In this document: positions 8,665-16,981 of the stretch, piece after piece | Position numbering within the stretch: the stretch's first letter is position 1 | Layout of the letters: every line of letters starts with the position of its first letter | NCBI RefSeq assembly: GCF_000737325.1 | Contig: NZ_CP011125.1 | Span: 6,634,001-6,698,000 of the forward strand | Reading direction: 5' to 3' | DNA length: 64,000 nucleotides | DNA from: Sandaracinus amylolyticus | GTDB lineage: Bacteria > Myxococcota_A > Polyangia > Polyangiales > Sandaracinaceae | The notes under the pieces: generated by a model | The model's database searches: none | Seen by the model: only the letters and a program-made list of their open reading frames with translations | What the model was told of the DNA's origin: nothing | Translations under genes and position numbers: made by a program

Positions 8665-9105
8665 CTAAGTCCGCTGCGTCTCCGCGTCGAGCACCGTGGT
8701 CGCGTGCGAGAGCTCGACCGGCGCGTCGCGATGACGCGGGCGGAGCACGATCGACAGCGCGAGCGTGAACAGGATCAGCAGGATCACGAGCGCGATCGCG
8801 ATGCCGAACCGACGGCTGCGCTCGGGCGGCGTGATCGTCGCTGCCGCGATCGGGGCCGGGGCCGCGATCTGCGGGCGACGGTGCTGCGCCCAACGCTCGA
8901 CCGCCTCGCCCTCGGGCACGCCGATGGCGCGCGCGTAGCTCTTGAGGAAGCCGCGAGCGAACACCTCTCCTGGGAGAGAATCGTGACGATCCTCCTCCAG
9001 GTGCTGCAGCATCTTCAGCGGGATGCGGGTCGTCTGCGCGAGCTCTTCGAGCGAGATCTGTCGGACCTCGCGCTCGTGCCTCAACCACCTTCCGATCGAC
9101 TCCAC
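8665..9105 (-). CDS. Short RodZ-like membrane protein with N-terminal helix-turn-helix
   Basis: A 146-residue protein. Residues 3-70 are a RodZ-type HTH (GRWLRHEREVRQISLEELA, then IPLKMLQHLEEDRHDSLPG and ARGFLKSYARAIGV). A linker is followed by one membrane segment (RFGIAIALVILLILFTLALS, about 98-120). It lacks the periplasmic beta domain of full-length RodZ, so it is about half the usual length. RodZ connects MreB filaments to the cell-wall elongation machinery. The GTG at 9105 is chosen because GGAGAGG lies 7 bases upstream. Its place directly after a PilF-like gene mirrors the pilF-rodZ gene order of many proteobacteria. Confidence 0.75.
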   Translation of the reverse strand: MESIGRWLRHEREVRQISLEELAQTTRIPLKMLQHLEEDRHDSLPGEVFARGFLKSYARAIGVPEGEAVERWAQHRRPQIAAPAPIAAATITPPERSRRFGIAIALVILLILFTLALSIVLRPRHRDAPVELSHATTVLDAETQRT

Positions 9106-9143
9106 TTGCCGCCTCTCCGGGAAACGGTGATCTCGAGCCCCGA

Positions 9144-10046
9144 TCACGGGCTCGCCTCGAGGAAGCCACTGCAAGCACGGCCCGACTCGGTCTCCCGATC
9201 GAGCTCCACACAGCGCTCGAAGTCCGCGACCGCTTCGTCGCTTCGTCCGAGCCGAGCGCGGGTCTCCCCGCGCAATCTCCAAGCGTCCTGGAGGCGCCGG
9301 CACTCCTCGAGGTCGACCTCGAGCGCGTGCGTCAGCGCGTCGTCGGCGGCGCGGAAGTGCGCCTCGGCGTCGGTCTCGCTCGCGGCAGCGCCGCGCGACG
9401 AGTGGACGCGCGCGAGGAAGAACCACCCCGCGCAGTATCGCGGCTCGCGCCGCACGGCCTCGCTCAGCGCGAGCTCGGCCTCGCTCAGGTTCCCGAGCTC
9501 CAGGTACGCCCAGCCGAGGTTCCCCCATGCGAGGTGCGGCGTGCGGTTGAGCTCGTCGCCGGTCGCGATGCGCAGCTCGCGGACCGCGTCCTCGTACCGC
9601 TGCGTGTTCAGATAGAGGACGCCGAGCGTGTTGTGCGCCTCGGGCGTCAGCGAGGGCAGGCCGGCGCCGCCGAGCGCGCCGTTCGCGCGGAGCGCCTCGC
9701 GGAGCTCGCGCTCCGCCTCCGGGTGATCGCCGCGGAGCATCAGGAGCGTGCCGAGGACGAGGTGCGCTTCGGCGTTGTCGGGATCCAGACGGATGGCCTC
9801 ACGCAGGTGCTGGAACGCCCCGGCGACGTTCTGCTCCTGCATCAGCCCGACCCCGAGGTCGTATTCCGCCTGGGAACGCCGCACGTCTTCCTCGCTCGGT
9901 CCCCCGCCGCACGCGCCCAGCGACATCGCCCACAGGGTTGTGAGGAGCGCTGCGGCGCCGATGAACACCCCTCGCGGAGCTGAGCCCGCGAGCCCGGAAC
10001 CCCCTCGCGGCGCTGAGCCCGCGATTCTGGAAACACCTCGCTGCAT
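9144..10046 (-). CDS. TPR lipoprotein, PilF/PilW/Tgl-like pilotin
   Basis: A 300-residue protein. The N-terminus is hydrophobic with a lipobox (LGAC, then GGG). At least five TPR units follow, such as AFQHLREAIRLDPDNAEAHLVLG and TPEAHNTLGVLYLNTQRYEDAV. PilF/PilW/Tgl are outer-membrane TPR lipoproteins needed to assemble the type IV pilus secretin. The match is to the architecture and to the RodZ-like neighbour rather than to a unique motif. The start is uncertain: the ATG at 10046 gives an odd leader made of two 11-residue repeats (GSAPRG), and an in-frame GTG near 9968 would give a cleaner signal peptide. Confidence 0.75.
   Translation of the reverse strand: MQRGVSRIAGSAPRGGSGLAGSAPRGVFIGAAALLTTLWAMSLGACGGGPSEEDVRRSQAEYDLGVGLMQEQNVAGAFQHLREAIRLDPDNAEAHLVLGTLLMLRGDHPEAERELREALRANGALGGAGLPSLTPEAHNTLGVLYLNTQRYEDAVRELRIATGDELNRTPHLAWGNLGWAYLELGNLSEAELALSEAVRREPRYCAGWFFLARVHSSRGAAASETDAEAHFRAADDALTHALEVDLEECRRLQDAWRLRGETRARLGRSDEAVADFERCVELDRETESGRACSGFLEASP
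9971..10043. repeat. 33-bp direct repeats in the leader of the TPR lipoprotein
   Basis: Units beginning CTCGCGG recur at 9971, 10004 and (degenerate, CTCGCTG) 10037, a 33-base period equal to 11 codons. In the minus-strand reading they give GSAPRG twice ahead of the signal peptide. Either the leader has expanded or the true start lies downstream and this is a non-coding repeat. Confidence 0.6.
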
Positions 10047-10244
10047 CCGTCGGCCACCCGCCCGGAAGCGGCGGCGGCCAGATCTACCGGGGTGTCGGCG
10101 GGCCGTCAATGTGGATCCCTCCCCGCGTCGCCCCGCGGAAAATGCCCCGTGCGCTCGAATCGTCGTTGTACACCGACGCTGGCTGCGGATCTCTCGACGC
10201 GGGGCACCGTTCGAGGACGGCGACCTCCGTGCTCGGGATGGCCT

Positions 10245-10433
10245 CGGTCGAGCGCGCGCGGCCCGAGCCAGCTCGCGAGACGATCTCGGTCGAGCGCGCA
10301 CGACCCGAGCCATCTCGCGGGTCGAATCCGGTCGAGCGCGCACGACCCGAGCCATCTCGCGGGTCGAATTCGGTCGAGCGCGCACGACCCGAGCCATCTC
10401 GCGGGTCGAATTCGGTCGAGCGCGCACGACCCG
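10245..10433. repeat. 42-bp tandem array of hairpin-forming units in a 420-bp gene-free gap
   Basis: CGGTCGAGCGCGC begins at 10245, 10287, 10329, 10371 and 10413, giving four full copies and a partial fifth with an exact 42-base period. Copies three and four differ by about one base; copy one is the most diverged. Each unit contains an imperfect inverted repeat, CGACCCGAG-CCAT-CTCGCGGGTCG, with one bulged base. The array lies between the start of the TPR lipoprotein gene (10046) and the stop of the Crp-like gene (10467), both on the minus strand. The rest of the gap 10047-10466 shows no gene. Open frames cross the array in several phases only because it has a period divisible by three and no stops. 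Confidence 0.9.
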
Positions 10434-10466
10434 CCGTCGCTTTCAGCTCGACCGGGTCGGGAGGGC

Positions 10467-11135
10467 TCAGGGGAAGCCGCCCCGTACCTCTTCCTTCATG
10501 CCGAGCAGCTGGTAGAGCTGTCGCAGCGCGTCGAGGTCGGGGAGGATGATCTTCTCGTCGGCGATCCGGAGGTACCCGCCGTCGCGCAGCTGCTGGACGG
10601 CCTTCTTCACCGCGTCGACGTCGAGCCCGACCCGGCTCGAGAGCTCGAGCGGCGAGATCGACAGCACGTATCCCTCGCTGGTCGCCTCGAGCCCGGCCGT
10701 CAGGCGCAGCAGCGTGTTCACCACACGCGAGGGCTGGTCGCGCAGCATCGCGTTCTCGAGCTGCTCTTCCGCGTGGCGGAGCCGTCGCACGAGCTGCTCG
10801 ACCAGGCGGCTCGCGACCTCGGGGTTGCCCGCGAGCAGCACGCCGAACGTGCGGCGATCGAGCGCGAGCACCTGCGCGTCGGTCAGCGCGACCGCCGAGG
10901 CGCTCCGGCGCACGCGCGGGAGCAGCGCGTCCTCCCCGAAGAGATCCCCGGGCTTCAGCACCGTCAGGCTGCGCTCGGCGCCGCGGATGTTCTTCACCAG
11001 CCGGACGCGGCCGTCCTGCAGGAGATAACAGTGCTCCGCGGACTCGCCCTCGTCGTAGATCGTGTCGCCGGCGGCGTAGGAACGGCCGAAGCGCTCGAAG
11101 AGACGCTGGCGGTCGGCTTGTCCGAGCTCCTGCAT
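10467..11135 (-). CDS. Crp/Fnr-family transcription regulator
   Basis: A 222-residue protein. The N-terminal cyclic-nucleotide-binding fold is recognisable from AAGDTIYDEGESAEHCYLLQ, RVRLVKNIRGAERSLTVLKP and PGDLFGEDALLPRVRRSASA. A long dimer helix and a C-terminal winged helix follow (LELSSRVGLDVDAVKKAVQQ, then GGYLRIADEKIIL). The phosphate-binding cassette is only partly like that of Crp: the R-S dipeptide is present in RRSASA. cAMP binding is possible but unproven. No Fe-S cysteines as in Fnr are seen. It faces away from the glucanotransferase gene across 166 bases, which could hold sites for both. Confidence 0.88.
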   Translation of the reverse strand: MQELGQADRQRLFERFGRSYAAGDTIYDEGESAEHCYLLQDGRVRLVKNIRGAERSLTVLKPGDLFGEDALLPRVRRSASAVALTDAQVLALDRRTFGVLLAGNPEVASRLVEQLVRRLRHAEEQLENAMLRDQPSRVVNTLLRLTAGLEATSEGYVLSISPLELSSRVGLDVDAVKKAVQQLRDGGYLRIADEKIILPDLDALRQLYQLLGMKEEVRGGFP

Positions 11136-11301
11136 CGGGAAGCGCAGACTACCTCAACCGGGACGCGGGGAGCCCACCTTTTCCGCACGTTCGTGCGCGC
11201 GAGGCGCGGTGCGTACGTGTGAGCCGGCGCGATGCGGCGGCGAACGTGACTCGACTTGGCGTTCCGTTTCGGGCACACCTCGGCCCGGTGGTGGTGCACG
11301 G

Positions 11302-12864
11302 ATGAAGATCCTCGGACGGCGTTCGGCGGGTGTCCTGGTCCCGCTCTTCTCGATTCGGACCGGACGGGAATGGGGCGTCGGCGAGTACCCCGACCTCGCG
11401 CGCTTCGCGAAGTGGGCGGGCGACGCCGGGTTCTCGCTGGTGATGACGCTGCCGCTGCTCGAGCCTTCGCCCGGGCAGGACAGCCCGTACTCGTCGTGCT
11501 CGTTCTTCGCGCTCGATCCCCTCTATCTGCGGATCGCCGACGTGCCGGAGCTCGAGGCGCTCGGCGGGATGAGCGCGCTGACGGCGGACGAGCGCGCGCT
11601 GCTCGACGCGGTGAGCGAGTCGCCGCGGGTGCGCCACGCCGACGTGCGTCGCCTGAAGGACGGCGTGCTGCGCCGCTGCTTCGAGCGCTTCGAGCGCGAC
11701 GTGGACGCGTCGAGCGAGCGGCGTCGCGCGCTCGCGCGCTTCGTCGACGAGCACGCGCACTGGATCCACGACTACGCGCTCTTCCGCACGCTCAAGGACC
11801 GCTTCCCGCAGAGCTGGCGCGACTGGCCGGTCGAGGTGCGCGACGCGAGCCCCGAGCAGATCGCGGGGCTGCGTCGCGCGCACGCGCGCGAGATCGCGTA
11901 TCGCACGTGGCTGCAGTACCTCGCGTTCGGGCAGCACCAGGCCGCGCGCAAGGAAGCGGCGGCGGCGGGCGTGGCGCTCGGGGGTGACGAGCCGTTCCTC
12001 GTCGCCGACGACAGCGCGGACGTGTGGGCGCGCAAGGATCGGTATCGATTCGACGCGACGGTCGGCGCGCCCCCCGACGCGTTCAGCGCGGACGGTCAGG
12101 AGTGGGGGCTTCCGCCGTATCGCTGGGAGCGCATCGCGGAGGAGCGCTACGAGCTCTTCGCGCAGCGCGGACGGCACACGGCACAGCTCTACGATCTGAT
12201 CCGCATCGATCACGTGGTCGGGCTCTACCGCACGTACCACCGGCCGATCGACAAGAGCGCACACTACTTCTGGCCGCAGCACGAGCCGCAGCAGCGCGCG
12301 CAGGGCGAGGCGGTGCTGAAGGCGTTCGCGTCGTCGGGCACGGAGCTGATCGCGGAGGACCTCGGGGTGATCCCGGACTTCGTGCGCGCGTCGCTCAAGG
12401 AGCTCGGCATCCCCGGCTATCGCGTGCTGCGCTGGGAGAAGGATCACGATCGCTTCCGCGATCCCGCGGCGTGGCCGGAGCTGAGCGTCGCGACGACGGG
12501 CACCCACGACACCGAGAGCTCGATCGAGTGGTGGGACGCGCTGCCCGAGTGGGAGCGCAACGCGGCGCGGCGCATCCCGCAGCTCGCGGACGTGCCCGCC
12601 GAGCGCGCGCGGAAGTACGGCGAGGAGCTGCACGCGGCGCTGCTCGACGCGGTGTACCGCAGCCCGTCGCGGCTCGCGCTGCTGCCGGTGCAGGACGTGC
12701 TCGCGCTGCGCGATCGGGTGAACACGCCGAACACGGTGGGCCCCGAGAACTGGTCGTGGCGCATGCCGTGGACCGTCAGCGTGATGGAAGAGGACGCGAT
12801 CGTGCGCGGTCGTCGCCGTCAGCTTCGTCGGCTCGCAGAGCTGACCGAGCGCGTGTCGCGCTGA
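11302..12864 (+). CDS. malQ: 4-alpha-glucanotransferase (amylomaltase)
   Basis: A 520-residue GH77 enzyme that transfers alpha-1,4-glucan segments between maltodextrins in the cytoplasm. Family motifs are present in order: substrate entry segment DSPYSSCSFFALDPLYL, nucleophile region IRIDHVVGLYRTY, acid/base region ELIAEDLGVIPDFV, and TTGTHDTESSIEWW with the conserved His-Asp pair. Length is normal for the short bacterial form. The ATG at 11302 begins MKILGRRSAGVLVPLFSIRT, a typical family N-terminus. No other glycogen or maltose genes are adjacent, apart from a phosphohexomutase at 29.1 kb. Confidence 0.95.
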   Translation: MKILGRRSAGVLVPLFSIRTGREWGVGEYPDLARFAKWAGDAGFSLVMTLPLLEPSPGQDSPYSSCSFFALDPLYLRIADVPELEALGGMSALTADERALLDAVSESPRVRHADVRRLKDGVLRRCFERFERDVDASSERRRALARFVDEHAHWIHDYALFRTLKDRFPQSWRDWPVEVRDASPEQIAGLRRAHAREIAYRTWLQYLAFGQHQAARKEAAAAGVALGGDEPFLVADDSADVWARKDRYRFDATVGAPPDAFSADGQEWGLPPYRWERIAEERYELFAQRGRHTAQLYDLIRIDHVVGLYRTYHRPIDKSAHYFWPQHEPQQRAQGEAVLKAFASSGTELIAEDLGVIPDFVRASLKELGIPGYRVLRWEKDHDRFRDPAAWPELSVATTGTHDTESSIEWWDALPEWERNAARRIPQLADVPAERARKYGEELHAALLDAVYRSPSRLALLPVQDVLALRDRVNTPNTVGPENWSWRMPWTVSVMEEDAIVRGRRRQLRRLAELTERVSR

Positions 12865-12880
12865 GGTAGCATCGGCGCGC

Positions 12881-14293
12881 GTGTCGGAGCGCGTCGCGGA
12901 TCCGTTCGGACGGCATGCCGCGTCGCGGGTGCGCGGGCTCGGTCTGCGCGCGCAGATCACGCTCGCGCTGATCGCGGCGCTCGGCATCTCGGTGACGCTC
13001 GTGGCGATCGCGATCGATCGGCTCGCGTCGCGGGCGCTCGAGCAGGAGCGCGAGCGCGCCGCGCAGATCGCGGCGGAGGGCGCCGCGGCGATGATCGGAC
13101 GCGCGGATGCACCGGAGATCGCGGTCGATCGCGTCGAGCACGCGCTGATGCGGCCGGAGTCGGTGATCGGGCTCGCGATCGTCGGCGACGACGGATCCGT
13201 GCGCTCGCAGCGCGGCGAGGTCGGGCACGGCGTGATCGGCGAGGCGCGTCTCGCGGACGGCGTGGTGCGCGTGTGGGTCTCGAGCGCGATCGAGGGCGAT
13301 GGCGCGGGCACCGCGCTCGTGCGGCTCGTCGTGCTCTACGCGGTGATCACGTCGCTCGCGATGCTGGTGCTCTGTTACGCGCTCCTCACGCGACTGATCG
13401 TGACGCCCGTCGAGGCGCTGACGCGCGCGTCGGAGCAGCTCGCGGCGGGGCGTGGGACCGCACGATCGCCGGTGCAGGGCGCGGCCGAGGTGCAGCGGCT
13501 CGCGCTGTCGTTCAACGCGATGGCCGAGGATCTGCGGCGCGAGCGCGCCGCGCTGGTCGAGCGGCTCGCCGACCTCGAGCGCGCGACGAAGGAGCTCCGT
13601 GCGACGCAGGACTCGCTGGTGCGCAGCGAGAAGCTCGCGTCGGTCGGACGGCTCGCGGCGGGCGTCGCGCACGAGATCGGCAACCCGCTCGCCGCGATCC
13701 TCGGGCTGCTCGAGCTGGTGCGCGGCGGCGGGCTCGAGCCCGCGGAGGAAGCGGAGTTCCTGAGGCGCATCCAGCACGAGACCGAGCGCATCCACCGCAT
13801 CATCCGCGATCTGCTCGACTACTCGCGCGCCGGCGCGGACGCGCCGATCGGGCGCGCCGATCTCGGCGAGGTCGTCGCGAGCGCGGTGCACCTCGTCGCG
13901 CCACAGAAGGATCTGCGGCGCATCACGATCGAGCAGCGCGTGCCCGAAGAGCTGCCGCGCGTGCGCGGCGAGGCCGACGCGCTGACGCAGCTCGTGCTGA
14001 ACCTGCTGCTCAACGCGGCGGACGCGATCGAGGGCGAGGGGTCGATCACGATCACGATCGCGGAGCACGACGACCAGATCGCGCTGACCGTCGACGACAC
14101 CGGGCCCGGCATCGCGCCCGAGGTGCGCGATCGTCTGTTCGAGCCCTTCGTGACGACGAAGCCGACGGGCAGCGGCACCGGGCTCGGGCTCGCCGTGTGC
14201 TGGACGATCGTCGAGCGCGTGGGCGGGACGATCAGCGCGGAGGACGCACCGAGCGGCGGCGCGCGCTTCGTGGTGCGCCTCCAGCGCGCGTGA
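12881..14293 (+). CDS. Membrane sensor histidine kinase with HAMP domain
   Basis: A 470-residue kinase. A membrane segment at about 24-46 and another at 148-169 flank an extracytoplasmic region of about 100 residues that I do not recognise. A HAMP domain follows, then a coiled coil, then HisKA with the phosphorylated His at residue 264 in GVAHEIGNPLAAILG. The ATPase boxes are LVLNLLLNAADAI, DDTGPGIAP and GSGTGLGLAV. The HEIGNPL sequence and short C-terminus resemble NtrB/ZraS-type kinases, but no response regulator is adjacent. It starts with GTG 16 bases after malQ. Its stop TGA abuts the convergent gene's stop to form TGATCA. Confidence 0.93.
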   Translation: MSERVADPFGRHAASRVRGLGLRAQITLALIAALGISVTLVAIAIDRLASRALEQERERAAQIAAEGAAAMIGRADAPEIAVDRVEHALMRPESVIGLAIVGDDGSVRSQRGEVGHGVIGEARLADGVVRVWVSSAIEGDGAGTALVRLVVLYAVITSLAMLVLCYALLTRLIVTPVEALTRASEQLAAGRGTARSPVQGAAEVQRLALSFNAMAEDLRRERAALVERLADLERATKELRATQDSLVRSEKLASVGRLAAGVAHEIGNPLAAILGLLELVRGGGLEPAEEAEFLRRIQHETERIHRIIRDLLDYSRAGADAPIGRADLGEVVASAVHLVAPQKDLRRITIEQRVPEELPRVRGEADALTQLVLNLLLNAADAIEGEGSITITIAEHDDQIALTVDDTGPGIAPEVRDRLFEPFVTTKPTGSGTGLGLAVCWTIVERVGGTISAEDAPSGGARFVVRLQRA

Positions 14294-14542
14294 TCACTCC
14301 GCGGGCGCGGCCTCGACCTCGGCAGGCGCGTCGGCGACCGCCGCCTCGACGGGCGCTTCCGGCGCAGGCTGCGCCGCGCGCCACAGCACGAACAGCGTCA
14401 GCAGCGCGAGCAGCACCAGACCCGTCACGGGCAGCCACATCGGCGTGTCCGCCGCTTCGTCCTGGACGGGCGGGAGCTCGGGGTGCTCGCCCCCGGCGTG
14501 ATGCGCGTGATCGACTGCTGCGCCGTGCGTGTCGTGGGCCAT
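14294..14542 (-). CDS. Small His-rich single-pass membrane protein
   Basis: An 82-residue protein. The N-terminal 25 residues hold seven His residues (AHDTHGAAVDHAHHAGGEHP). One membrane segment follows (WLPVTGLVLLALLTLFVLWR, about 36-56), then an acidic Ala/Pro/Glu tail. I recognise no family. The His cluster could bind metal. It ends exactly where the histidine kinase ends on the other strand, without any spacer. Codon use is like the neighbours, which supports a real gene. Confidence 0.6.
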   Translation of the reverse strand: MAHDTHGAAVDHAHHAGGEHPELPPVQDEAADTPMWLPVTGLVLLALLTLFVLWRAAQPAPEAPVEAAVADAPAEVEAAPAE

Positions 14543-14635
14543 GGAGGCGCGGAGGATAGCCACGCCCGTGCACCACGCGCAAACGTGGCGAGCGGTTGAC
14601 GTCACCTCGCGCCCTCGCCACGCTCCGCGACCGAA

Positions 14636-15199
14636 ATGGCCGAGGAAGATCGGGTCAAGTGGGACAAGAAGTGGTCGGAGCGCGTCGACCGCCCGCGCTC
14701 CTCGCCGGGATGGGTCGCCGAGCTCGACGCCGAGATCCCGCGCGACGGTCGCGGCCTCGACGTCGCGGCGGGCGCCGGCCGCCTCGCGCTCTACATGGCG
14801 CGCCGCGGGCTCGACGTGACCGCGGTCGACATCTCGCCGGTCGGGCTCACGCTCGCGCGCGAGGCCGCGCGTGACGAGGGCGTGAAGATCACGACGTCGG
14901 TGCGCGATCTCGAGCGGCACGGCCTGCCCGAGGGCACGTGGAACGCGATCGCCTGCTTCCACTACCGCCAGCCCGATCTGTTCCTGCAATTCCGCGGCGC
15001 GCTCGCGCCCGGCGGCGTGCTGATCGCGGAGGTCGCGACGGTGGCGAGCCTCGAGCGCGACCCGTCGAAGCCCAGCGCGCGCTGGCTCGCGGAGCGCAAC
15101 GAGCTGCTGCGCGCGTGCGAGGGCCTCGACGTCGTGTACTACCGCGAGGGCTGGCTCGGCGAGCGCGCGATCGCGCGCGTCCTCGCGCGCAAGCGCTAG
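14636..15199 (+). CDS. Class I SAM-dependent methyltransferase
   Basis: A 187-residue protein with the Rossmann motif GLDVAAGAGRLALYMARRGL, the acidic residue of motif II in VTAVDISPVGL, and a later NAIACFHYRQPDLFLQF region. It resembles the TehB/UbiE-like small methyltransferases. The substrate cannot be told from the sequence. Its stop TAG overlaps the stop of the convergent MopE-like gene in the four bases CTAG (15196-15199). Confidence 0.85.
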   Translation: MAEEDRVKWDKKWSERVDRPRSSPGWVAELDAEIPRDGRGLDVAAGAGRLALYMARRGLDVTAVDISPVGLTLAREAARDEGVKITTSVRDLERHGLPEGTWNAIACFHYRQPDLFLQFRGALAPGGVLIAEVATVASLERDPSKPSARWLAERNELLRACEGLDVVYYREGWLGERAIARVLARKR

Positions 15200-16143
15200 G
15201 GACAGTCGCGCGCGCAGCTGCCGCGACAGCAGGTGCGCGCCGCGCCGACGTTGCAGCGCGTGCCGCACGCGCCGCAGTGCATCTCGTCGGTCTGCAGGTC
15301 GATCTCGCAGCCGTCGACACCCGAGAGGTTGCAGTCGTCGAAGTTCGCGGTGCACGCGGTGATCTCGCAGAAGCCCGCGATGCACTCGCCAGTCGAGTTG
15401 CGGAAGTCGCACGCGACACCGCACGCGCCGCAATTCGACTCGTCGGTGTCGAGAGCGAACCCCTCGTCGGTCATCCCGTCGCAGTCGTCGTCGCGCATGT
15501 TGCACGTCTCGGTCGTGACGACGCACGAGTCGATCGACCCCGCGTCGACCTCGACGAACGCGTCGACCTCGACGAACGCGTCGACCGGAGGCGGCGCGTC
15601 GACGGGCACCGGCGCGTCGATCGGGACGCTCGCGTCCATGCTCGCAGCCGAGGCATCGATCGGGAACGGGTCGGGCGTGCCGGTCCACTCGGTGAGCTCG
15701 GACGCCGCGACGTCGATCGCGCGACACCCGCTCTCGCCGCACGTCTGCTCGGAGCCGCACACCGCGCCCGCGCAGCGCGCGAAGAGGTCCATGCGCAGCA
15801 TGAGCGTGCGGCCCTCTTGGAACGTGAAGCGCTGGGTGCGCTGCACGAGGAGCCCGCCGCCGCGATTGCCGCTGAGGCGCACCGTGAAGAGCCCGCGGCG
15901 CCCTTCCTCCCACACCAGCGCGAGCGTGCGCGGCCAGTCGGGCTGACCCGCGCCGACGCTCGCGTTCGCCATCTGCACCTCGCCGCCAGGCGCGATCACG
16001 GTCGCGATCACGTTGTCGATCCCGAGCGGTCCGCGGAGGTCGGTGTCGACGACGACCATCACCTGCGTGCGCGGCGTCGTGTTGCTGCACGACGCGAGCG
16101 TCGCGATCAGCGCGAGCGCGAGCAGGAACGAGCGCCTCACCAT
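15196..16143 (-). CDS. MopE-like Cys-rich lipoprotein
   Basis: A 315-residue protein with a lipoprotein signal (LLALALIATLASC). After a beta-rich N-terminal domain come Cys pairs (CAGAVCGSEQTC). A low-complexity Asp/Pro/Val stretch follows with VDAFVEVD twice. Then come the putative metal-binding motif CNMRDDDCDGMTDEG, and repeated CGACG modules as in MopE-type proteins and many myxobacterial surface proteins. It likely sits on the outer membrane or surface and is stabilised by disulfides or metal. The ATG at 16143 overlaps the stop of the TPR gene by seven bases, so they are co-expressed. Confidence 0.85.
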   Translation of the reverse strand: MVRRSFLLALALIATLASCSNTTPRTQVMVVVDTDLRGPLGIDNVIATVIAPGGEVQMANASVGAGQPDWPRTLALVWEEGRRGLFTVRLSGNRGGGLLVQRTQRFTFQEGRTLMLRMDLFARCAGAVCGSEQTCGESGCRAIDVAASELTEWTGTPDPFPIDASAASMDASVPIDAPVPVDAPPPVDAFVEVDAFVEVDAGSIDSCVVTTETCNMRDDDCDGMTDEGFALDTDESNCGACGVACDFRNSTGECIAGFCEITACTANFDDCNLSGVDGCEIDLQTDEMHCGACGTRCNVGAARTCCRGSCARDCP

Positions 16144-16949
16144 CGCAGCACCCCCGGCTCGAAGTTGCCCGGGATCGGGTCTTCGACCTGGCCCTCGTCG
16201 CTGCTCACCGCGACGACCACACCGATCACCACCGCGACCGCGACGACGCCACCGCCGATCGCCGTCCAGAACCACCACTGCTCTTCCACCCGCTCGCCGC
16301 CGGTCGACGGTGTGCTCACCGCCTCCTCGGGCGCGTGCTGCATGCGCTCGAGCGTGACCACGCGATGCTCGCCCGTCGCGATCTGGATCTCGGCGCGGGC
16401 CTCGCGGCGCAGACCGTACGACGCGGTCGCGGCGTGTGCGCCCGGCGCGAGCGGCACCTCGCGCGTCGGATCGCGCAGCGTGTACTGGTCGATCGCGATG
16501 TCGGCGCCGTCGAGGTCGCGCACGTCGAGCCGCACGTAGCCGGCGCGCTCCGCGATGTGCGCGCGGAGATCACGCGCGTGCTCGCCGATGTCGGCGGGCG
16601 TGGTGGAGTCGGCGAGCACCGACTCCACGAGCACCGATGCCTCGGGGTACTCGCCCTGCTCGAAGAGCACCGACGCGAGGTTGTAGCGGATGGCCGGCGC
16701 GTCGCGGTTCGCGAGCGCTTGTCGGAAGCGGGACTCGGCCTGCTCCCAGCGCTGCTCCGCGACGAGCTGCACGCCTTCTGCGAAGAGTGTTCGCGCGAGA
16801 TCGGTGCGTCGCTCGCGCGCGTCCGCCTCGAGCACGCTGCTCTGTTGTGCGTGCGCGTGCGGTGATGCGACGTGAGATGCGACCATCAACACGGCGATCG
16901 ATGCCGCGTTCGTCCACGCGCTGGATGCGATCGGATAAGCGCTCGCCAC
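16137..16949 (-). CDS. Secreted TPR protein with PEGA-like region and C-terminal membrane anchor
   Basis: A 270-residue protein. The signal peptide ends near HAHAQQ. TPR-like helices follow (AEGVQLVAEQRWEQAESRFR, then APAIRYNLASVLFEQGEY), then a beta region (AGYVRLDVRDLDGADIAIDQ, VPLAPGAHAATASYG) like PEGA domains. A membrane segment (WFWTAIGGGVVAVAVVIGVV) and a short tail end the chain. The start is a GTG at 16949. It is the first gene of the pair with the MopE-like lipoprotein and diverges from the pseudokinase with only 32 bases between starts, so they share a promoter region. Its layout is repeated by the proteins at 27835 and 30872. Confidence 0.8.
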   Translation of the reverse strand: MASAYPIASSAWTNAASIAVLMVASHVASPHAHAQQSSVLEADARERRTDLARTLFAEGVQLVAEQRWEQAESRFRQALANRDAPAIRYNLASVLFEQGEYPEASVLVESVLADSTTPADIGEHARDLRAHIAERAGYVRLDVRDLDGADIAIDQYTLRDPTREVPLAPGAHAATASYGLRREARAEIQIATGEHRVVTLERMQHAPEEAVSTPSTGGERVEEQWWFWTAIGGGVVAVAVVIGVVVAVSSDEGQVEDPIPGNFEPGVLRW

Positions 16950-16981
16950 CTCGGCTCCACGTCTGATAGAAGTGGTCAGCA

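Noticed and set aside
10245-10433. 42-bp repeats as a CRISPR array
   Set aside because: The units are directly joined with no unique spacers, and there is no cas gene nearby.
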